Below, piece by piece: positions 1 to 10,909 of a stretch of DNA of 64,000 nucleotides. Each line of letters opens with the position of its first letter. The first letter of the stretch is position 1. Origin of the DNA: Cladorhizidae sp. MBARI D1340-BT2 (Eukaryota; Porifera; Demospongiae; Poecilosclerida; Cladorhizidae); contig JAQNBH010000015.1 of NCBI GenBank assembly GCA_028752905.1, positions 18,642,110-18,706,109 of the forward strand. The letters are read 5' to 3'. Under the pieces are notes generated by a model that had not been told where the DNA came from, searched no databases, and saw nothing but the letters and a program-made list of their open reading frames with translations. Position numbers and translations under genes: made by a program.

Positions 1-2
1 TG

Positions 3-1601
3 GTGAGTAAAGAGATGGACTTTTTTCGACTTAAAGAAGGCCAGCTCAAGAGATCACGGCTGGATAGTCATGTGGGACAGGACAAGAAGATCGTTGAGGT
101 ATCCTACTCAATTTCCTTGCAAATTGCCAAGAAGCCACACACAATTGGAGAAACACTCGTCAAGTATGCCTCCTTGAAGCAGCCCGCCTTGTCCTCGGTC
201 AGGGAAGTGCCAATAAACTTAAGCAGATTGCCATCTCAAAAGACACAGTCAAGCAATGCATTGATGAAATGTCTGAGAACATCAAGGCACAGGTCTCAGA
301 GAAAATTTGTGCTTCACCCTTCTTCGCCATTCAGTTGGACGAGTCCACAGACGTCGCCCAATCCTCTCAGCTAATGATTTTTGCATGCTACCTCTCTGGG
401 GATTCGGTTGAGGAGGAATTCTTCTGTAAATCCTTAATGACATCGACAACAGCGAGTGACATCATGGAAATGGTCTCCAACAACTTTGAGGAGGAGAAGC
501 TGTCATGGTAAAAGCTGGTTGGGGTGTGCACAGATGAGGCCCCTGCCATGCTTGGTTCGCATTCTGGATTCATCACTCTTGTCAAGAAGAAAAATGCTGA
601 TGTAGTCACAACACACGTCTCATTCATCATGAAGCCTTGCTCCAAGACACTGCCAGCTGCACTCAAGAAGACCATGGCTGTGGTTATCCAGGTTGTCAAC
701 TACATCAAGAGCAGTGCCCTCAACACAAGGCTCTTCCGCCAGTTCTGCCGGGACATGGATGCCACGCATCAGGATCTACTCTTTCACACAGCCGTTCGCT
801 GGCTCTCGATAGGGAATGTGCTTGGGCGGTTTTTTGAGCTTGCCGACGAGCTGGAGATATTTCTGGAGAGCCAAAGAAAGAAGGCCGAGCATCTCCTTCA
901 GGCTGTACGAGACTCAGACTTCAAGCTACACCTAGGACACTTGGCAGACATCTTCGAAGCTTTGAATGCCCTAAATTTAAAACTTCAAGGAAGGAATACA
1001 ACCATCATCATGCACTCAGATGCCAGCAACACCTTCATAGCCAAGCTGGGCCTATGGGGGAGAAAACTGGACAGTGCAAATTTCTCTCCTTTCCACCGTC
1101 TGCCTGCTCAAGGTGTTGGGTGAGAAACAACTGGGCAAGGAGCTACAGAAGGACATGAAAGCACACCTTTTGTCTCTCAAAGAAGAATTTGTCTGATACT
1201 TTCCCAGGGTTGATATGGAGAGTAACCAGATGATAGTTGCCAGAAACACTTTCTGATGCTCGGATTTGGTGGACAATCTCCCTGAAGATGTGCAGGAGGA
1301 GTTCCTTGAGCTCATCAATAACACAGCAGCTAAAGAGGAGTTCCAGCTACTCAGTTTGTCAGACTTTTGGGCAAAAATGTACTCAAGCTCCCCCAGAACA
1401 AGTGAAATTGCCGTGAAAATTCTAGTCCCCTTTTCACCGACCTACCTCTGTGGAAGTGGCTTTTCAGCCCTTTTGGTTATTAAATCAAAGGCAAGAAACC
1501 GATTGGACCCTGAATCAGACCTACGATGTGCCCTAAGCAACAAAACACTTCCAAGAATCTCTGATCTTGTCAACAAGAAACAAGCACAACGATCCCATTG
1601 A
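3..1601 (+). pseudogene. Degenerate hAT-family transposase (ZBED5/FAM200/SCAND3-like), cut by left edge
   Basis: The stretch encodes most of a hAT superfamily transposase, the cut-and-paste enzyme of hAT DNA transposons. Seen in sequence: the RNase-H-like core with LDESTD (about 335-355) and CTDEAPAMLGS (about 527-560), which hold two of the acidic catalytic positions, the RWLS block near 800, and the C-terminal dimerisation block with YLCGSGFSALL and KSKARNRLD (about 1441-1515). The N-terminal BED zinc finger would lie left of the window. The frame is broken: a change of frame near 270-370, an in-frame stop at 509-511, and another shift near 1110-1260, so no functional protein is made. The best matches by memory are the animal ZBED5/FAM200/SCAND3-type hAT proteins. 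It lies opposite to STIP1, presumably within a STIP1 intron. Confidence 0.85.
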
Positions 1602-1756
1602 ATTGATACTGGTGTCTGATGCTGTGATAAAAAATGTGATATGCCACATATATTATGTTGCATTGAAAGTGCAGCATATTGTGAACCGACCTTTAAAGAA
1701 GGGGGGAGGGACAAGTCTGAGCATGTCCAGGCACTCGGGTTTTGGCTGCATGTAAC

Positions 1757-2257
1757 TTTAGCATAGTTATACTTTTATTTAGTATCAAGAGAGCACACAA
1801 AGAGATCTATCATTTGAGCTAATGTGTCAAGTTCATACAGTGAAGGGGGTCCGATGGTATTTTTTACTTTTTTAACTTGTTGTTACAACTTTAGAGCTCC
1901 GTAGATTCTGCAAACTTCGGACTTGATATATAGCTCAAAAGATAGGTCTCTCTGTGTGCTCTCTTTTGATACTAAAATATGTTTCATAGGTATAACTATA
2001 GGCAAGTTACTAGACCCTAAAGTGGAGGGACCTGAACCCCAAAATCGCCGCCCAAAATAACTCCAGAAGTGCAAAAAAAAATGAAAATGGTACGAGTGGC
2101 TAGAGGAAGCCCTAGAGCATGCAACGACCTTTTTCATTAGGCGTTAAAATTTTAGTATGTGGTCAAGCACGCGGGTGGAAAATTGAGGGCGTTGTTTTTG
2201 GAGCTCTAAAGTTGTAACCACAAGTTAAAAAAAAAAAAAAATACCATCGACCCCCCT
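1757..2257. repeat. Interleaved inverted repeats, MITE-like
   Basis: Two imperfect inverted-repeat pairs interleave. Arm A at about 1757-1822 (contains TAGTATCAAGAGAGCACACA) pairs with about 1928-2000. Arm B at about 1844-1899 (contains TTACAACTTTAGAGCTCC) pairs with about 2197-2257. A partial third copy of arm B follows at 2270-2300. The remaining sequence from 1602 to 2500 shows no coding signal. This resembles the remains of a short non-autonomous element, possibly nested copies; the family is not recognised. Confidence 0.5.
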
Positions 2258-2500
2258 GAAGTGTGCAGAATCTATGGAGCTCCAAAGTCCTAACCACAAA
2301 CCACACTTTCCAGACATGCTCATTGCTCAGACTTCCCCCCCCCCCTTAATTAAGGGGACATGGCAAAGCATCACACTGGAGAAGCTAAGAGCTCAAAGAG
2401 ACACACAACTTATCACACAATGCTTTATGTTGAGCATGTTTCACACTTGCATCACCCGACGCAAAATAAAGAAAAAATAATATTAAAAGAGACATTCTAC

Positions 2501-2597
2501 CTTTCTTGAAGAGATTATTCCCCATTTGTTTCTCTTCCAAGCTTTTCGCAGTATCAATATAAGCCAATTTCTGCATCTCTTTGTGCTTTTTCTCTGT
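2501..2597 (-). CDS. STIP1: STIP1 exon 9 (start of TPR2B), last exon in window
   Basis: [15 protein letters not shown] then [13 protein letters not shown], matching the start of TPR2B. Acceptor TAG, donor GTAGAA, ends in phase 1. The following exon is not found in bases 1-2500, so the intron runs past the window edge and holds the hAT relic. Confidence 0.88.
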
Positions 2598-5500
2598 CTA
2601 CACACGCACACAGAGAGAGAGGGATAAAATTAATAATAACAAAACAAGAAACCTCACTTCAATTTTCTTCTTGACTATATCTTGGTTTCGGTGCTCAGCT
2701 AATGACTTGTCAAAGTATTTCAAAGCCATTTCATATCGTTCCATCTTCAAGTGCACGTTACCAATGCGAGCAAAAGCCCTAAGAAGCAACACATGACCCC
2801 CAGGAAAAGAGGCGGGGAAAGGTTTACATTCCAATTATTGCCTGCCAACACTGTTGTACCCCCTGATATTGAAATCAGATTACGTACTTAGCGGTGATTT
2901 TGAAATCCGCTCTCATCTCTCGTCCCTTTCCGACTGCCTCCTCACAGAGTTTTATACAGTTGTCCCAATCTTGCTGCTCAAAAAAGACAGCTGCAATTTA
3001 CATCAACAGAAATTGGAGGGAGGGAGGGAGAAAGAGCAAGATTAATGTCTACTTTCAATTTCCAGAGAATGACCCTACCTGCTTTGTTGATGAGGAAGGT
3101 GACATCAGTGGGGTCAAGTTCATATGCTTTGTCGTAGTGTTCAATAGCTGCTGAGAAATCTTTCTTCTTGTAAGCAATGTTGCCTTGTTCCTTCTCCTCG
3201 AGCGCCTACACAACAGCAAACACCATAGGAACCATAATAACAACGACCATAAACACACCAGGGCCACGGAACAGGCGAGTCATCGACCATGCATCTTTCC
3301 CTCTTACTTCTTTTTTCAGTTTATCTTCAGGTGACAGCTCCGATTCTGTCTCCATTGGTGCTCCAGCTCCATTGCAGTCCGAACCTTCGGCAGTTGGATG
3401 TGGTGATGGCGACCATTCATTTTCGGTCTGAACGAGAGGGTCTGGATTGCCATCGAAACACAAAATAAAATACCGTAGAATCCAGACGAGAATCGAGGAA
3501 GGACAAAAATAAATAAATAAAGTCAACCAATAAATATATTCTACTTCAGTGTTGTCATGAAATTAACACTCACACCACGTAAATTCGCATAACGTGCCTC
3601 AACTGGTTTGAGTGAGCTTAGCTTGTACCCCCACAGCTCTTTAAATCAAGCAAAGACTAAATGGCCTAATAAAATTGCCAACAACAAGAGGAAGAGACAG
3701 ACCTATATTGCGAGGGATAAACAACTTCAGCAACTTTGTTAATCCGAAGTCATCGGCAGGGACACAATGATAACACTCCATGATTTGGTGTAGTGACAGA
3801 ACACCTTTGCCAGCGCCGTTTAGTATCGTCTAACTTTGAAGAGGTCGAAATGTTCTCGGACATCTTCACCAGACTCCTTTTCTATGTGCACGCGTGTATT
3901 AGAGACTGGAAGGGGAAGACATCATGCTCCTCCAACTATTGGCCACGTGGTTGGATTGAAAGCTGTTTTACTTCAGAAAGAAGGGCTCTGTGGAATTCCC
4001 TAGATACACAACTGGAACTTGTTAGCGAAGAAGCACTTCAGATTGAAAGATCGAGCCACCAATCTAGAGGCTCCACACTTCAATAAGAAGCTTCTTGCAC
4101 CATCTATGGATTTTGGTTGTGTTCAGCTTTGCCTTATTTCCACTTTGAAAATATGCTCATATATAGCAGCAGACTATAATCAACAAACAACTCAAAAAGG
4201 CACAGAGACACAATCCTTAACCCTCCACCAACTCTCAGTCGATACAATGACTTTCTCGGTAGTCCACTTTAATTAAGTCACTCGACGTTTCGGTTAGATA
4301 GTCTAGCCTTCATGATTGGAACAACGAGCTGCTTAACGACTCGTGTGTGTTTGTTTATACCGGAGGCTAGCTATCCACCACGTGAACCGGATGCGGCAGC
4401 AATAAAGGGGGAGCGGTCACTGTAACAACAAAAAATTAAGTGGATTGTTGAGAAAGCCATTATTATATCTACGTCAACCGAGAGTTCGTTGAGAGTATAC
4501 CCGATATCTGGTAGACGCTGCAATACCCAGATCATTTTTTTTTTTAAGTGCAACAAGAGGGAGAGACTAGGTCCTTCCACATGCTCAGGGTTTCATTTAG
4601 GGGGGGGGGGGGGGGGGGGGCTTGGAACCTTCCCCCCCCCCCCCCCTGGAAATTATATTATTAAAATTCTTATTGATGTCGATAAGTGCTTGACATCATG
4701 CCCCCCCTTAATATCCAGATTTCTCCAGTTGTCCAAGGGGGACAATTTTCTAAATGAAACCCTGATGCTAGTTGAGCAAGTTGTCACTTGCATTAGCTAA
4801 GAAACAGCACATTCTTTGCCACTTCTTCAAAGACTCGTCACAATTAGGGTGGAATGGAAGATCGAATGGGAAAAAGGGAAAGAAGAAGGTATCAACAAAA
4901 ACCAAACATGACATGAATTTCGTCAATCATCTCTCCTAATAATTCAAGGTGTAGGTTCCACTCCAATTATTAGAAAGGTGATTGAGATAAATACCCAACA
5001 TCTTCCAATGGGAACATGCTTTACTCATCACTTCAGTTCAAATCTGCACTACAAAGGTAACTATGGTTACAGCTGGAATGGCAGTTACTATTATGCGAAT
5101 TAAGGTTTGAGAGGGTGAACAACAAGGATAATAACAATGGCAACGACAACAAGGCAGGCGATCGCAGCGGCCAGCGCTAAGATTCCCGTTTAGGAGGAAT
5201 CTATGCTTGAAAACTCAAAATCCCTCCACTTTCGAGAAAGGAGGCAGTCGTGGATGGATTTCTTTTGCTGTAAGCTTTGTTGTGGACATGGCATTGCAAA
5301 GCTTTTTTTGCTTGCTCACTTCAATGGAAGTGGTCGTCACACCAAACTGCAGCTTATTGCATCCGCATTCATTCCTGAAAACATAAAATGGGTGCAGTTA
5401 CAATTGGAGGGGCAGTCTCTCTCTATTAGAGGAACATTACAGTAACCATTAATGCCTCTACAAAATAAATTAGGCTGCCATATAACCAGTCTTTATTTGT

Positions 5501-8500
5501 TAACCGTTTGCATGGCAAGCACACAAGATGGTCAGGTTGAAACAACTAGACAAAAGTGAATACAATTTCTGCACGTCTTTCCCCCTAATCATTTCACAAA
5601 TGCTAACCCCCCCCCCCAGTAAGAAAGGCTACTAGGCAATGTTCAACCATTGGGTGTCAAGCGTAGCCGTGTGGCAATGCACGGGTGGAAGCAAAAGTAT
5701 ATCGCTCTGTGTGATGTACATACATACGCACGAGACAAAAGAGATTTTTTATAGCCAAGCTCTCCTCAGTTCATCAGTTTCTATAGCGCCATTTTTCTCT
5801 TTCTCTGTGATTTTTTCTTTACTATGCACTGAACCATTACTTAGCATTGGAATTAAGTGTGTGTGCAGAATTACGATGTTGCAGTTCACACACACACACG
5901 TGTATACAGAGGCTGTTTATCGCTCTGCGTCATGAACAAACATATGCCTGGGGGGGAAAAAACGCCCGGGGTAAAAAAGGAAGGAAAAAAGGGGAGGGGG
6001 GAAAGGAAGGAAAAAAAGGGGGGGGGGGGGAAAAGAAAGAAAAAAAATTTCCCATGAATGTGTCTCACTTCACTGGGTTCTAAACCTCGTATCTCACCAA
6101 ACCCACCATCCTACATTAAAAAATAATTTAACGAAAAAAAGAAAGAAGAACTTCCCATACCAACTTCCATATTGGTGCGGTCTACAGCCAGAATAGTACA
6201 GATTGCCTCCATGATTCTCTTGTCACTCATCATGGACACCATTGCCTGTGGGTTCGCCTTCAGCTGCTGGAACTTGGCAACAAAGTCCGGATCATCCATG
6301 TATGGCCTGGTCTTCGGGTCGGCTCTCAACTTGAACTCAGCCATCGGGTCCTGGAATGGATTGGGAAAGCCTCGAGAGGGATTGTGAAGGCCTTGAGGGC
6401 AGAATAAAGGGAAGGAAAGGAGTGAGTGAACGTGTACAACAGCTGGAGTAGTAAGTGGCTACAGCTCGTCAGAGTGCAAGACAGCCATGACGATCATGCA
6501 CAAGAGTGCAAGACAGCCATGATGATCATGCACATCACTAAGTTCACACACATTTGTTGTTGTTGGGGAGAGAACGTTTTTTAATTTTTTTTAAAGTACA
6601 TAATTAAAAAATACATATATAAAGATGGAAACTTTAAGGGATATACATATTATATCCAATAAATTAGTATTAGCCTACACCGCAAATAATTTGAAAACTC
6701 AACACAAACAACTCGTACCCCTGAAAATCAAACTTGGGGAGCTACACCGAATACTAAACTAGTACAGAATATTTGTCCCTGTTCTTTCCAGTTTAGTGGG
6801 CGTGGCAGGCTCCACCCACCAACTAACTATGCACAGACAGGGGCGTGTGGCCTGATTTAGCATTGTCTTTACGATCAGATTTAAGGCATTAGTATGGTTC
6901 TTGCAACCACTTCAGCCTCACTGAAGATACCATTCAATGCACAGTATTGATACTCATGCTAGTCAATACTATAAGAGTGGATGTAAGTGAATTTAAGTGC
7001 TGATACTATTGCCTACTAAAGCTGTACAAGTTAGCCAATACATCTCTCTGTGTGTGTATGCGTTGTGTGTGCTTGGATGGATGTGTTTGTGGGAGTTTGT
7101 GGGAGCGAGCGTACATGTGATAGTGTGTGCTAGTGTACATGTGATAGTGTGTGCTAGTGTACATGTGAGTGTGTGTAAGCGTACATGTGATAGTGTGTGT
7201 AAGCATACATGTGATAGTGTGTGCTAGCGTACATGTGATAGTGTGCTAGCGTACATGTGATAGTGTGCGAGCGTACATGTGATAGTGTGTGAGCGTACAT
7301 GTGATAGTGTGTGCTGTGTGCTAGCATACATGTGATAGTGTGTGCAAGTGTACATGTGATAGTGTGTGTGAGCGTACATGTGATAGTGTGTGTGAGCGTA
7401 CATGTGATAGTGTGTGCTAGTGTACATGTGATAGTGTGTGCTAGCGTACATGTGATAGTGTGTGCTAGCATACATGTGATAGTGTGTGAGTGTACATGTG
7501 ATAGTGTGCGAGCGTACATGTGATAGTGTGTGAGTGTACATGTGATAGTGTGTGAGTGTACATGTGATAGTGTGCGAGCGTACATGTGATAGTGTGTGCA
7601 AGTGTACATGTGATAGTGTGTGCTAGTGTACATGTGAGTGTGTGCTAGTGTACATGTGATAGTGTGTGCTAGTGTACATGTGATAGTGTGTGCTAGTGTA
7701 CATGTGATAGTGTGTGCTGTGTGAGCGTACATGTGATAGTGTGTGCTGTGTGCTAGCGTACATGTGATAGTGTGTGCTAGTGTACATGTGATAGTGTGCT
7801 AGCGTACATGTGAGTGTGCGAGCGTACATGTGATAGTGTGCGAGCGTACATGTGATTAGTGTGTGCAAGCATACATGTGATAGTGTGTGTGAGCGTACAT
7901 GTGATAGTGTGTGCTGTGTGAGCGTACATGTGATAGTGTGTGAGCGTACATGTGATAGTGTGCTAGTGTACATGTGATAGTGTGTGCTAGTGTACATGTG
8001 ATAGTGTGTGCTGTGTGCTAGCGTACATGTGATAGTGTGTGAGCGTACATGTGATAGTGTGTGTAAGCGTACATGTGATAGTGTGTGTGAGCGTACATGT
8101 GATAGTGTGTGCTGTGTGAGCGTACATGTGATAGTGTGTGAGCGTACATGTGATAGTGTGTGCTAGTGTACATGTGATAGTGTGTGCTAGCGTACATGTG
8201 ATAGTGTGTGCTAGCATACATGTGATAGTGTGTGAGCATACATGTGATAGTGTGTGAGCGTACATGTGATAGTGTGTGTGAGCGTACATGTGATAGTGTG
8301 TGTAAGCGTACATGTGATAGTGTGTGAGTGTACATGTGATAGTGTGTGAGCGTACATGTAATAGTGTGTGCTGTGTGGACAGTATTATTACAACTGTCAT
8401 TGCCACTCCAGGCAATGCTATCAGAATACGACAAAGAATTACTAGCCTTTATTACACATGAAAAGAGTTCACCACTGAAGAGCCAACACTAGCCACTATT

Positions 8501-10687
8501 TTAGCCCTAACCCTCTACCTGAAGAACTACTCCAGCATTGAGCTAGATCATCACACAGTTAATTGAGGGAGGGGAGAGAGAGTGGACAAAGATGACAACT
8601 ATTGCAAACCGACCTCTTCTGGCTAACACTTCCTCCAGTCCTTCCTTCAGCAAGGTGCTGCCTGGGTCCAGCTGAAGGCCTTCGCGGAAGGCTTTCTCCG
8701 CCTCATTTAGTCGATCCATCTTGAAAAGAGCCGTAGCTTTACGTGAATAACCCTGAGGCATAACAAACAGATCAACTCTAATTAAGGAAGTTGCAAATGA
8801 CCGTAACTAGCAGAGGTACCCACACCAAATGCACAGGAAGGACCATATTCTTTTTGTTGGCTAAACTCTCGCTTTATCGCAACCATCAATGAAGATGCAG
8901 CCCTCTGTAAATTTTGCCATTTCAGTAAACTAACGTGCTTTTCAACTGGAGTAGGGCTAGAGCCTCTCCAGCAAATGCTGGCGTTATGCGAGTTTCATCA
9001 GTAGTGCCGTTTACTGGTAATGCCGCCTTTTTGCACAATTTGCGAGCTATCGTCGTGAATGTAAAAAGCACAATGCGTAGGTCTATCACGAACTAAAATG
9101 GGCAGCAATCTAAAGTGCTGTGCCATTTTAGAAATGGTGGCTTCCAGGAGCTTGGAGTCAATAAGAATAAATAAACAAATAAAAACTATCTCGTGGCCAT
9201 GCCGATTCAGTTGTGGTAGTTTCGAGTGCATCGAGGACAGATGAGTCTCGGTGCACACCCAATAAATATTAACAAAATTCAGATCAATTATATACTCTAG
9301 AATAGAATGTAATCACTCACTGCAAATAATCAATTTCAGCTCCTGTTTAGTTGCAGACATTTTACACACGCACACAAAAAATAAGTAAACAGGCATAAGG
9401 TCACGTTCTCCAATTGTAACCACACTCAGCAATTCATTTCAAGCCACTGCGGCATATTCCAGCAAAATTGTCATATATTAAGTAGCATCCCAGAAATTGA
9501 GAGGATGATTTGGAGTCGCTGGTGTGACCTATTTTCCTGCAAATACGTTAGGCACACACACATGCTGATGATGATAACTTGACCCAAGATTCACTCAGCA
9601 TTACTAAAAGTAGAATTAATAGTTGGCACAGGATCACTGACGCCTATCTGAGGGGTAGGAGGGAGATGATGCGATATTATAAAAAATGACACCCAAGGTC
9701 CAATGACAAGCCAACAGATTGTGATACCATCAACAAGGAAATATATGTACTACATCAAACATATATTATTGCATCACTCACAGCAAATAATCAATTTAAT
9801 CAACAGCTTCTTTTGAACTAGCTGCCATACTGATCAAGTGAACAGGATAGAATACCTAACCAACATTCATGGATGGCTACATGAGTTTTGCTGTAACCCT
9901 ACAAAGGGCAAAGTTCTTGTGTGATATTTAATAGTGCATTCCAATTATACGCAAACATGATAAACCGTCGTGCTCCTTGTACCCTGTTAACATCCGGCGT
10001 TACACAGCATCCTTGGGCATGACCCTTTGGCCCCTCAGGCATTACTTCTTGCTCCTTGCTCAAGATCACTAGACCTCGTTACTCCCATTTTCCCTACAAT
10101 GGCTTTAATTAGAATTTCCGGCATGCTCAAGAACCAACGTGTTATTGGTAAGTGCCAAGTGCTATTTAGTTTGGATTTTGAAAGATAAGTGTACTAACTT
10201 TCCATTAACCCATTCATCATCACTAATGCATGCACATGCAAATTCTGATATCACCTGTGAGTCCAAGTTGGTGTTAACTACGAAGTGACACCATTTCATT
10301 AGATCACGTCACACCCAACTACCCATACTGTACGAACTCGATTCATAAAGTGAACCTTCGTTAAAGTTTTCACAAATGGACATATCTCGGTCACCTTTGT
10401 CCAGTCATTTTTTAGGCGTATGGTGGTCTCAGCATCCTGGAGTGCATCCTTATAGCATTCCTGCTTAGTGTAGGCTGCACTGCGGTTGCTATACAGCACA
10501 TGGTTCTCAGGGTCCAGCTCTATAGCATCACTGTACAGCTTCACAGCCTCATCATAATGGGAGTTCTTCATGGCTTCATTGCCTCTCTGCTTGAGTTTGT
10601 CCACCTGAAAAACAGTTAAGAGTCTGAAAAAAAGCGGAAGAAACCAGCTCACCATTGTCTGTAAGAGTTTCTTACCTCAGCGTTCAT
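2501..10687 (-). CDS. STIP1: STIP1 / Hop co-chaperone, 5' nine exons (partial at left edge)
   Basis: STIP1 is the cytosolic adaptor that bridges Hsp70 and Hsp90 through TPR domains. Nine exons on the minus strand join with consistent phases: 10676-10687, 10395-10604, 8614-8752, 6161-6391, 3308-3441, 3079-3205, 2888-2990, 2658-2778, 2501-2597, giving 391 codons plus one base. Domains in order: TPR1 (about 5-120), DP1/STI1 domain (about 121-197), acidic linker, TPR2A (about 243-358), start of TPR2B. Carboxylate-clamp residues are present: K9, N13, N44, K74, R78 in TPR1, and the K/N, N, K/R set of TPR2A in EKEQGN, LINKA and AKAFARIGN. Human STIP1 has 543 residues, so most of TPR2B and DP2 must lie beyond base 1. 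Start chosen at ATG 10687 (MNAE), directly before a GTAAG donor. Divergent from XRCC3. Confidence in identity is high; exact exon edges were set by eye. Confidence 0.93.
2658..2778 (-). CDS. STIP1: STIP1 exon 8 (TPR2A end)
   Basis: [20 protein letters not shown] and [17 protein letters not shown]. Donor GTGAGG was chosen over a GT five bases later because only it keeps the frame into exon 9. Confidence 0.9.
2888..2990 (-). CDS. STIP1: STIP1 exon 7 (TPR2A)
   Basis: [20 protein letters not shown] followed by [12 protein letters not shown]. Acceptor GCAG, donor GTACGT. Phase 1 to 2. Confidence 0.9.
3079..3205 (-). CDS. STIP1: STIP1 exon 6 (TPR2A first repeat)
   Basis: [20 protein letters not shown] and [14 protein letters not shown], the Hsp90-binding TPR2A start with clamp K and N residues. 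Acceptor TAG, donor GTAGGG. Phase 0 to 1. Confidence 0.92.
3308..3441 (-). CDS. STIP1: STIP1 exon 5 (linker)
   Basis: Encodes the variable linker between DP1 and TPR2A, including the acidic [19 protein letters not shown]. Acceptor CAG, donor GTAAGA. Phase 1 to 0. Confidence 0.85.
4228..4500. repeat. Palindromic dispersed element, copy A
   Basis: One copy of an inverted-repeat family found several times in this window. The left arm at 4228-4320 carries CACTCGACGTTTCGGTTAGA and TCTAGCCTTCAT. The right arm at 4425-4492 carries GTTGAGAAAGCCATTATTAT and CGAGAGTTCGTTGAGAGT. The internal part has TATACCGGAGGCTAGCTATC (4357-4376), shared with the copy near 13030. No coding capacity, so it looks like a MITE or foldback element. 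Confidence 0.6.
4602..4647. repeat. G-run facing C-run
   Basis: A run of about 22 G is followed after a short spacer by about 16 C, so the two could pair as a hairpin. Either run could also form G-quadruplex structure on its own strand. Confidence 0.7.
6161..6391 (-). CDS. STIP1: STIP1 exon 4 (DP1 / STI1 domain)
   Basis: Encodes [10 protein letters not shown], then a helical STI1 domain with [18 protein letters not shown] and the [12 protein letters not shown] block. Donor GTATGG. Phase 1 in, phase 1 out. Confidence 0.9.
7111..8378. repeat. Minisatellite, unit about 20-29 bp, in STIP1 intron 3
   Basis: More than fifty imperfect units, each with GTACATGTGATAGTGTG plus a variable spacer (TGCTAGC, CGAGC, TGTGAGC and others). 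The array is built largely of alternating purine and pyrimidine bases, which favours Z-DNA. Open frames through it ([14 protein letters not shown]) are artefacts. The rest of intron 3 (6392-7110 and 8379-8613) shows no feature. Confidence 0.95.
8614..8752 (-). CDS. STIP1: STIP1 exon 3 (end of TPR1)
   Basis: Begins [12 protein letters not shown], the third TPR1 helix pair with clamp residue R78, and ends in LEEVLARR. Acceptor CAG, donor GTCGGT, phase 0 to 1. Confidence 0.9.
8753..10394. other. STIP1 intron 2
   Basis: Non-coding. It contains a dispersed-repeat copy at about 9440-9535. I see no other feature. Confidence 0.6.
9440..9535 (+). repeat. Dispersed repeat family 2, copy 1
   Basis: This segment resembles 21205-21295: both have TATTCCAG, then AAGT(A/T)(G/A)CA(T/A)CCC, then GGATTTGGAGC-like sequence followed by a pyrimidine-rich end, in the same orientation. 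Similarity was judged by eye. Confidence 0.45.
10395..10604 (-). CDS. STIP1: STIP1 exon 2 (TPR1)
   Basis: Seventy codons beginning [11 protein letters not shown], with [13 protein letters not shown] in the middle and ending NDWTK. Acceptor CAG, donor GTGACC, phase 0 at both ends. Carries two helix pairs of TPR1. Confidence 0.92.
10676..10687 (-). CDS. STIP1: STIP1 exon 1 (coding part)
   Basis: Four codons, MNAE, followed by donor GTAAG. Ends in phase 0. The very short coding first exon matches the N-terminus length expected before TPR1. Confidence 0.8.
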
Positions 10688-10833
10688 TTTTCTCTGACAA
10701 GGGCCAGCAACTAAGCGAACAAACTGATAGAAAGGGTGAGGATTCTCCCAAACTTGTCCCAGCGCAACACGTGTAGACGTTGTGTCTCACGTGATTATAT
10801 CTTGGCGGGGAATTTTGAAAACAGCTGACTACA
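10688..10833. promoter_or_regulatory. Divergent STIP1/XRCC3 promoter
   Basis: Only 146 bp separate the two start codons, so both genes must share this promoter. It contains the palindromic E-box TCACGTGA (10787-10794) and an E2F-like TTGGCGGGGAA (10802-10812). The E2F-like site would suit cell-cycle control of XRCC3; that is inference. No TATA box is obvious. Confidence 0.7.
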
Positions 10834-10909
10834 ATGTCCCATTCCAGACACCTTGAGCATATCAGCTCTTTAGAAGTGCACCCTAGGATCCATTCGGCCA
10901 CCAAGAGAG
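10834..10909 (+). CDS. XRCC3: XRCC3 exon 1
   Basis: [19 protein letters not shown] then HSATKR. Donor GTGAGG, ends in phase 1. Confidence 0.9.

Larger units (their letters stand above)
3442..6160. other. STIP1 intron 4
   Basis: Non-coding. It holds one palindromic dispersed element (4228-4500), a paired G-run and C-run (about 4602-4647), a GGAAA/GA-rich tract near 5950-6055 and nothing else that I can assign. Confidence 0.7.

Noticed and set aside
7154..8434. Histidine-rich YHMYTHTL frames
   Set aside because: Artefact of the minisatellite in STIP1 intron 3.
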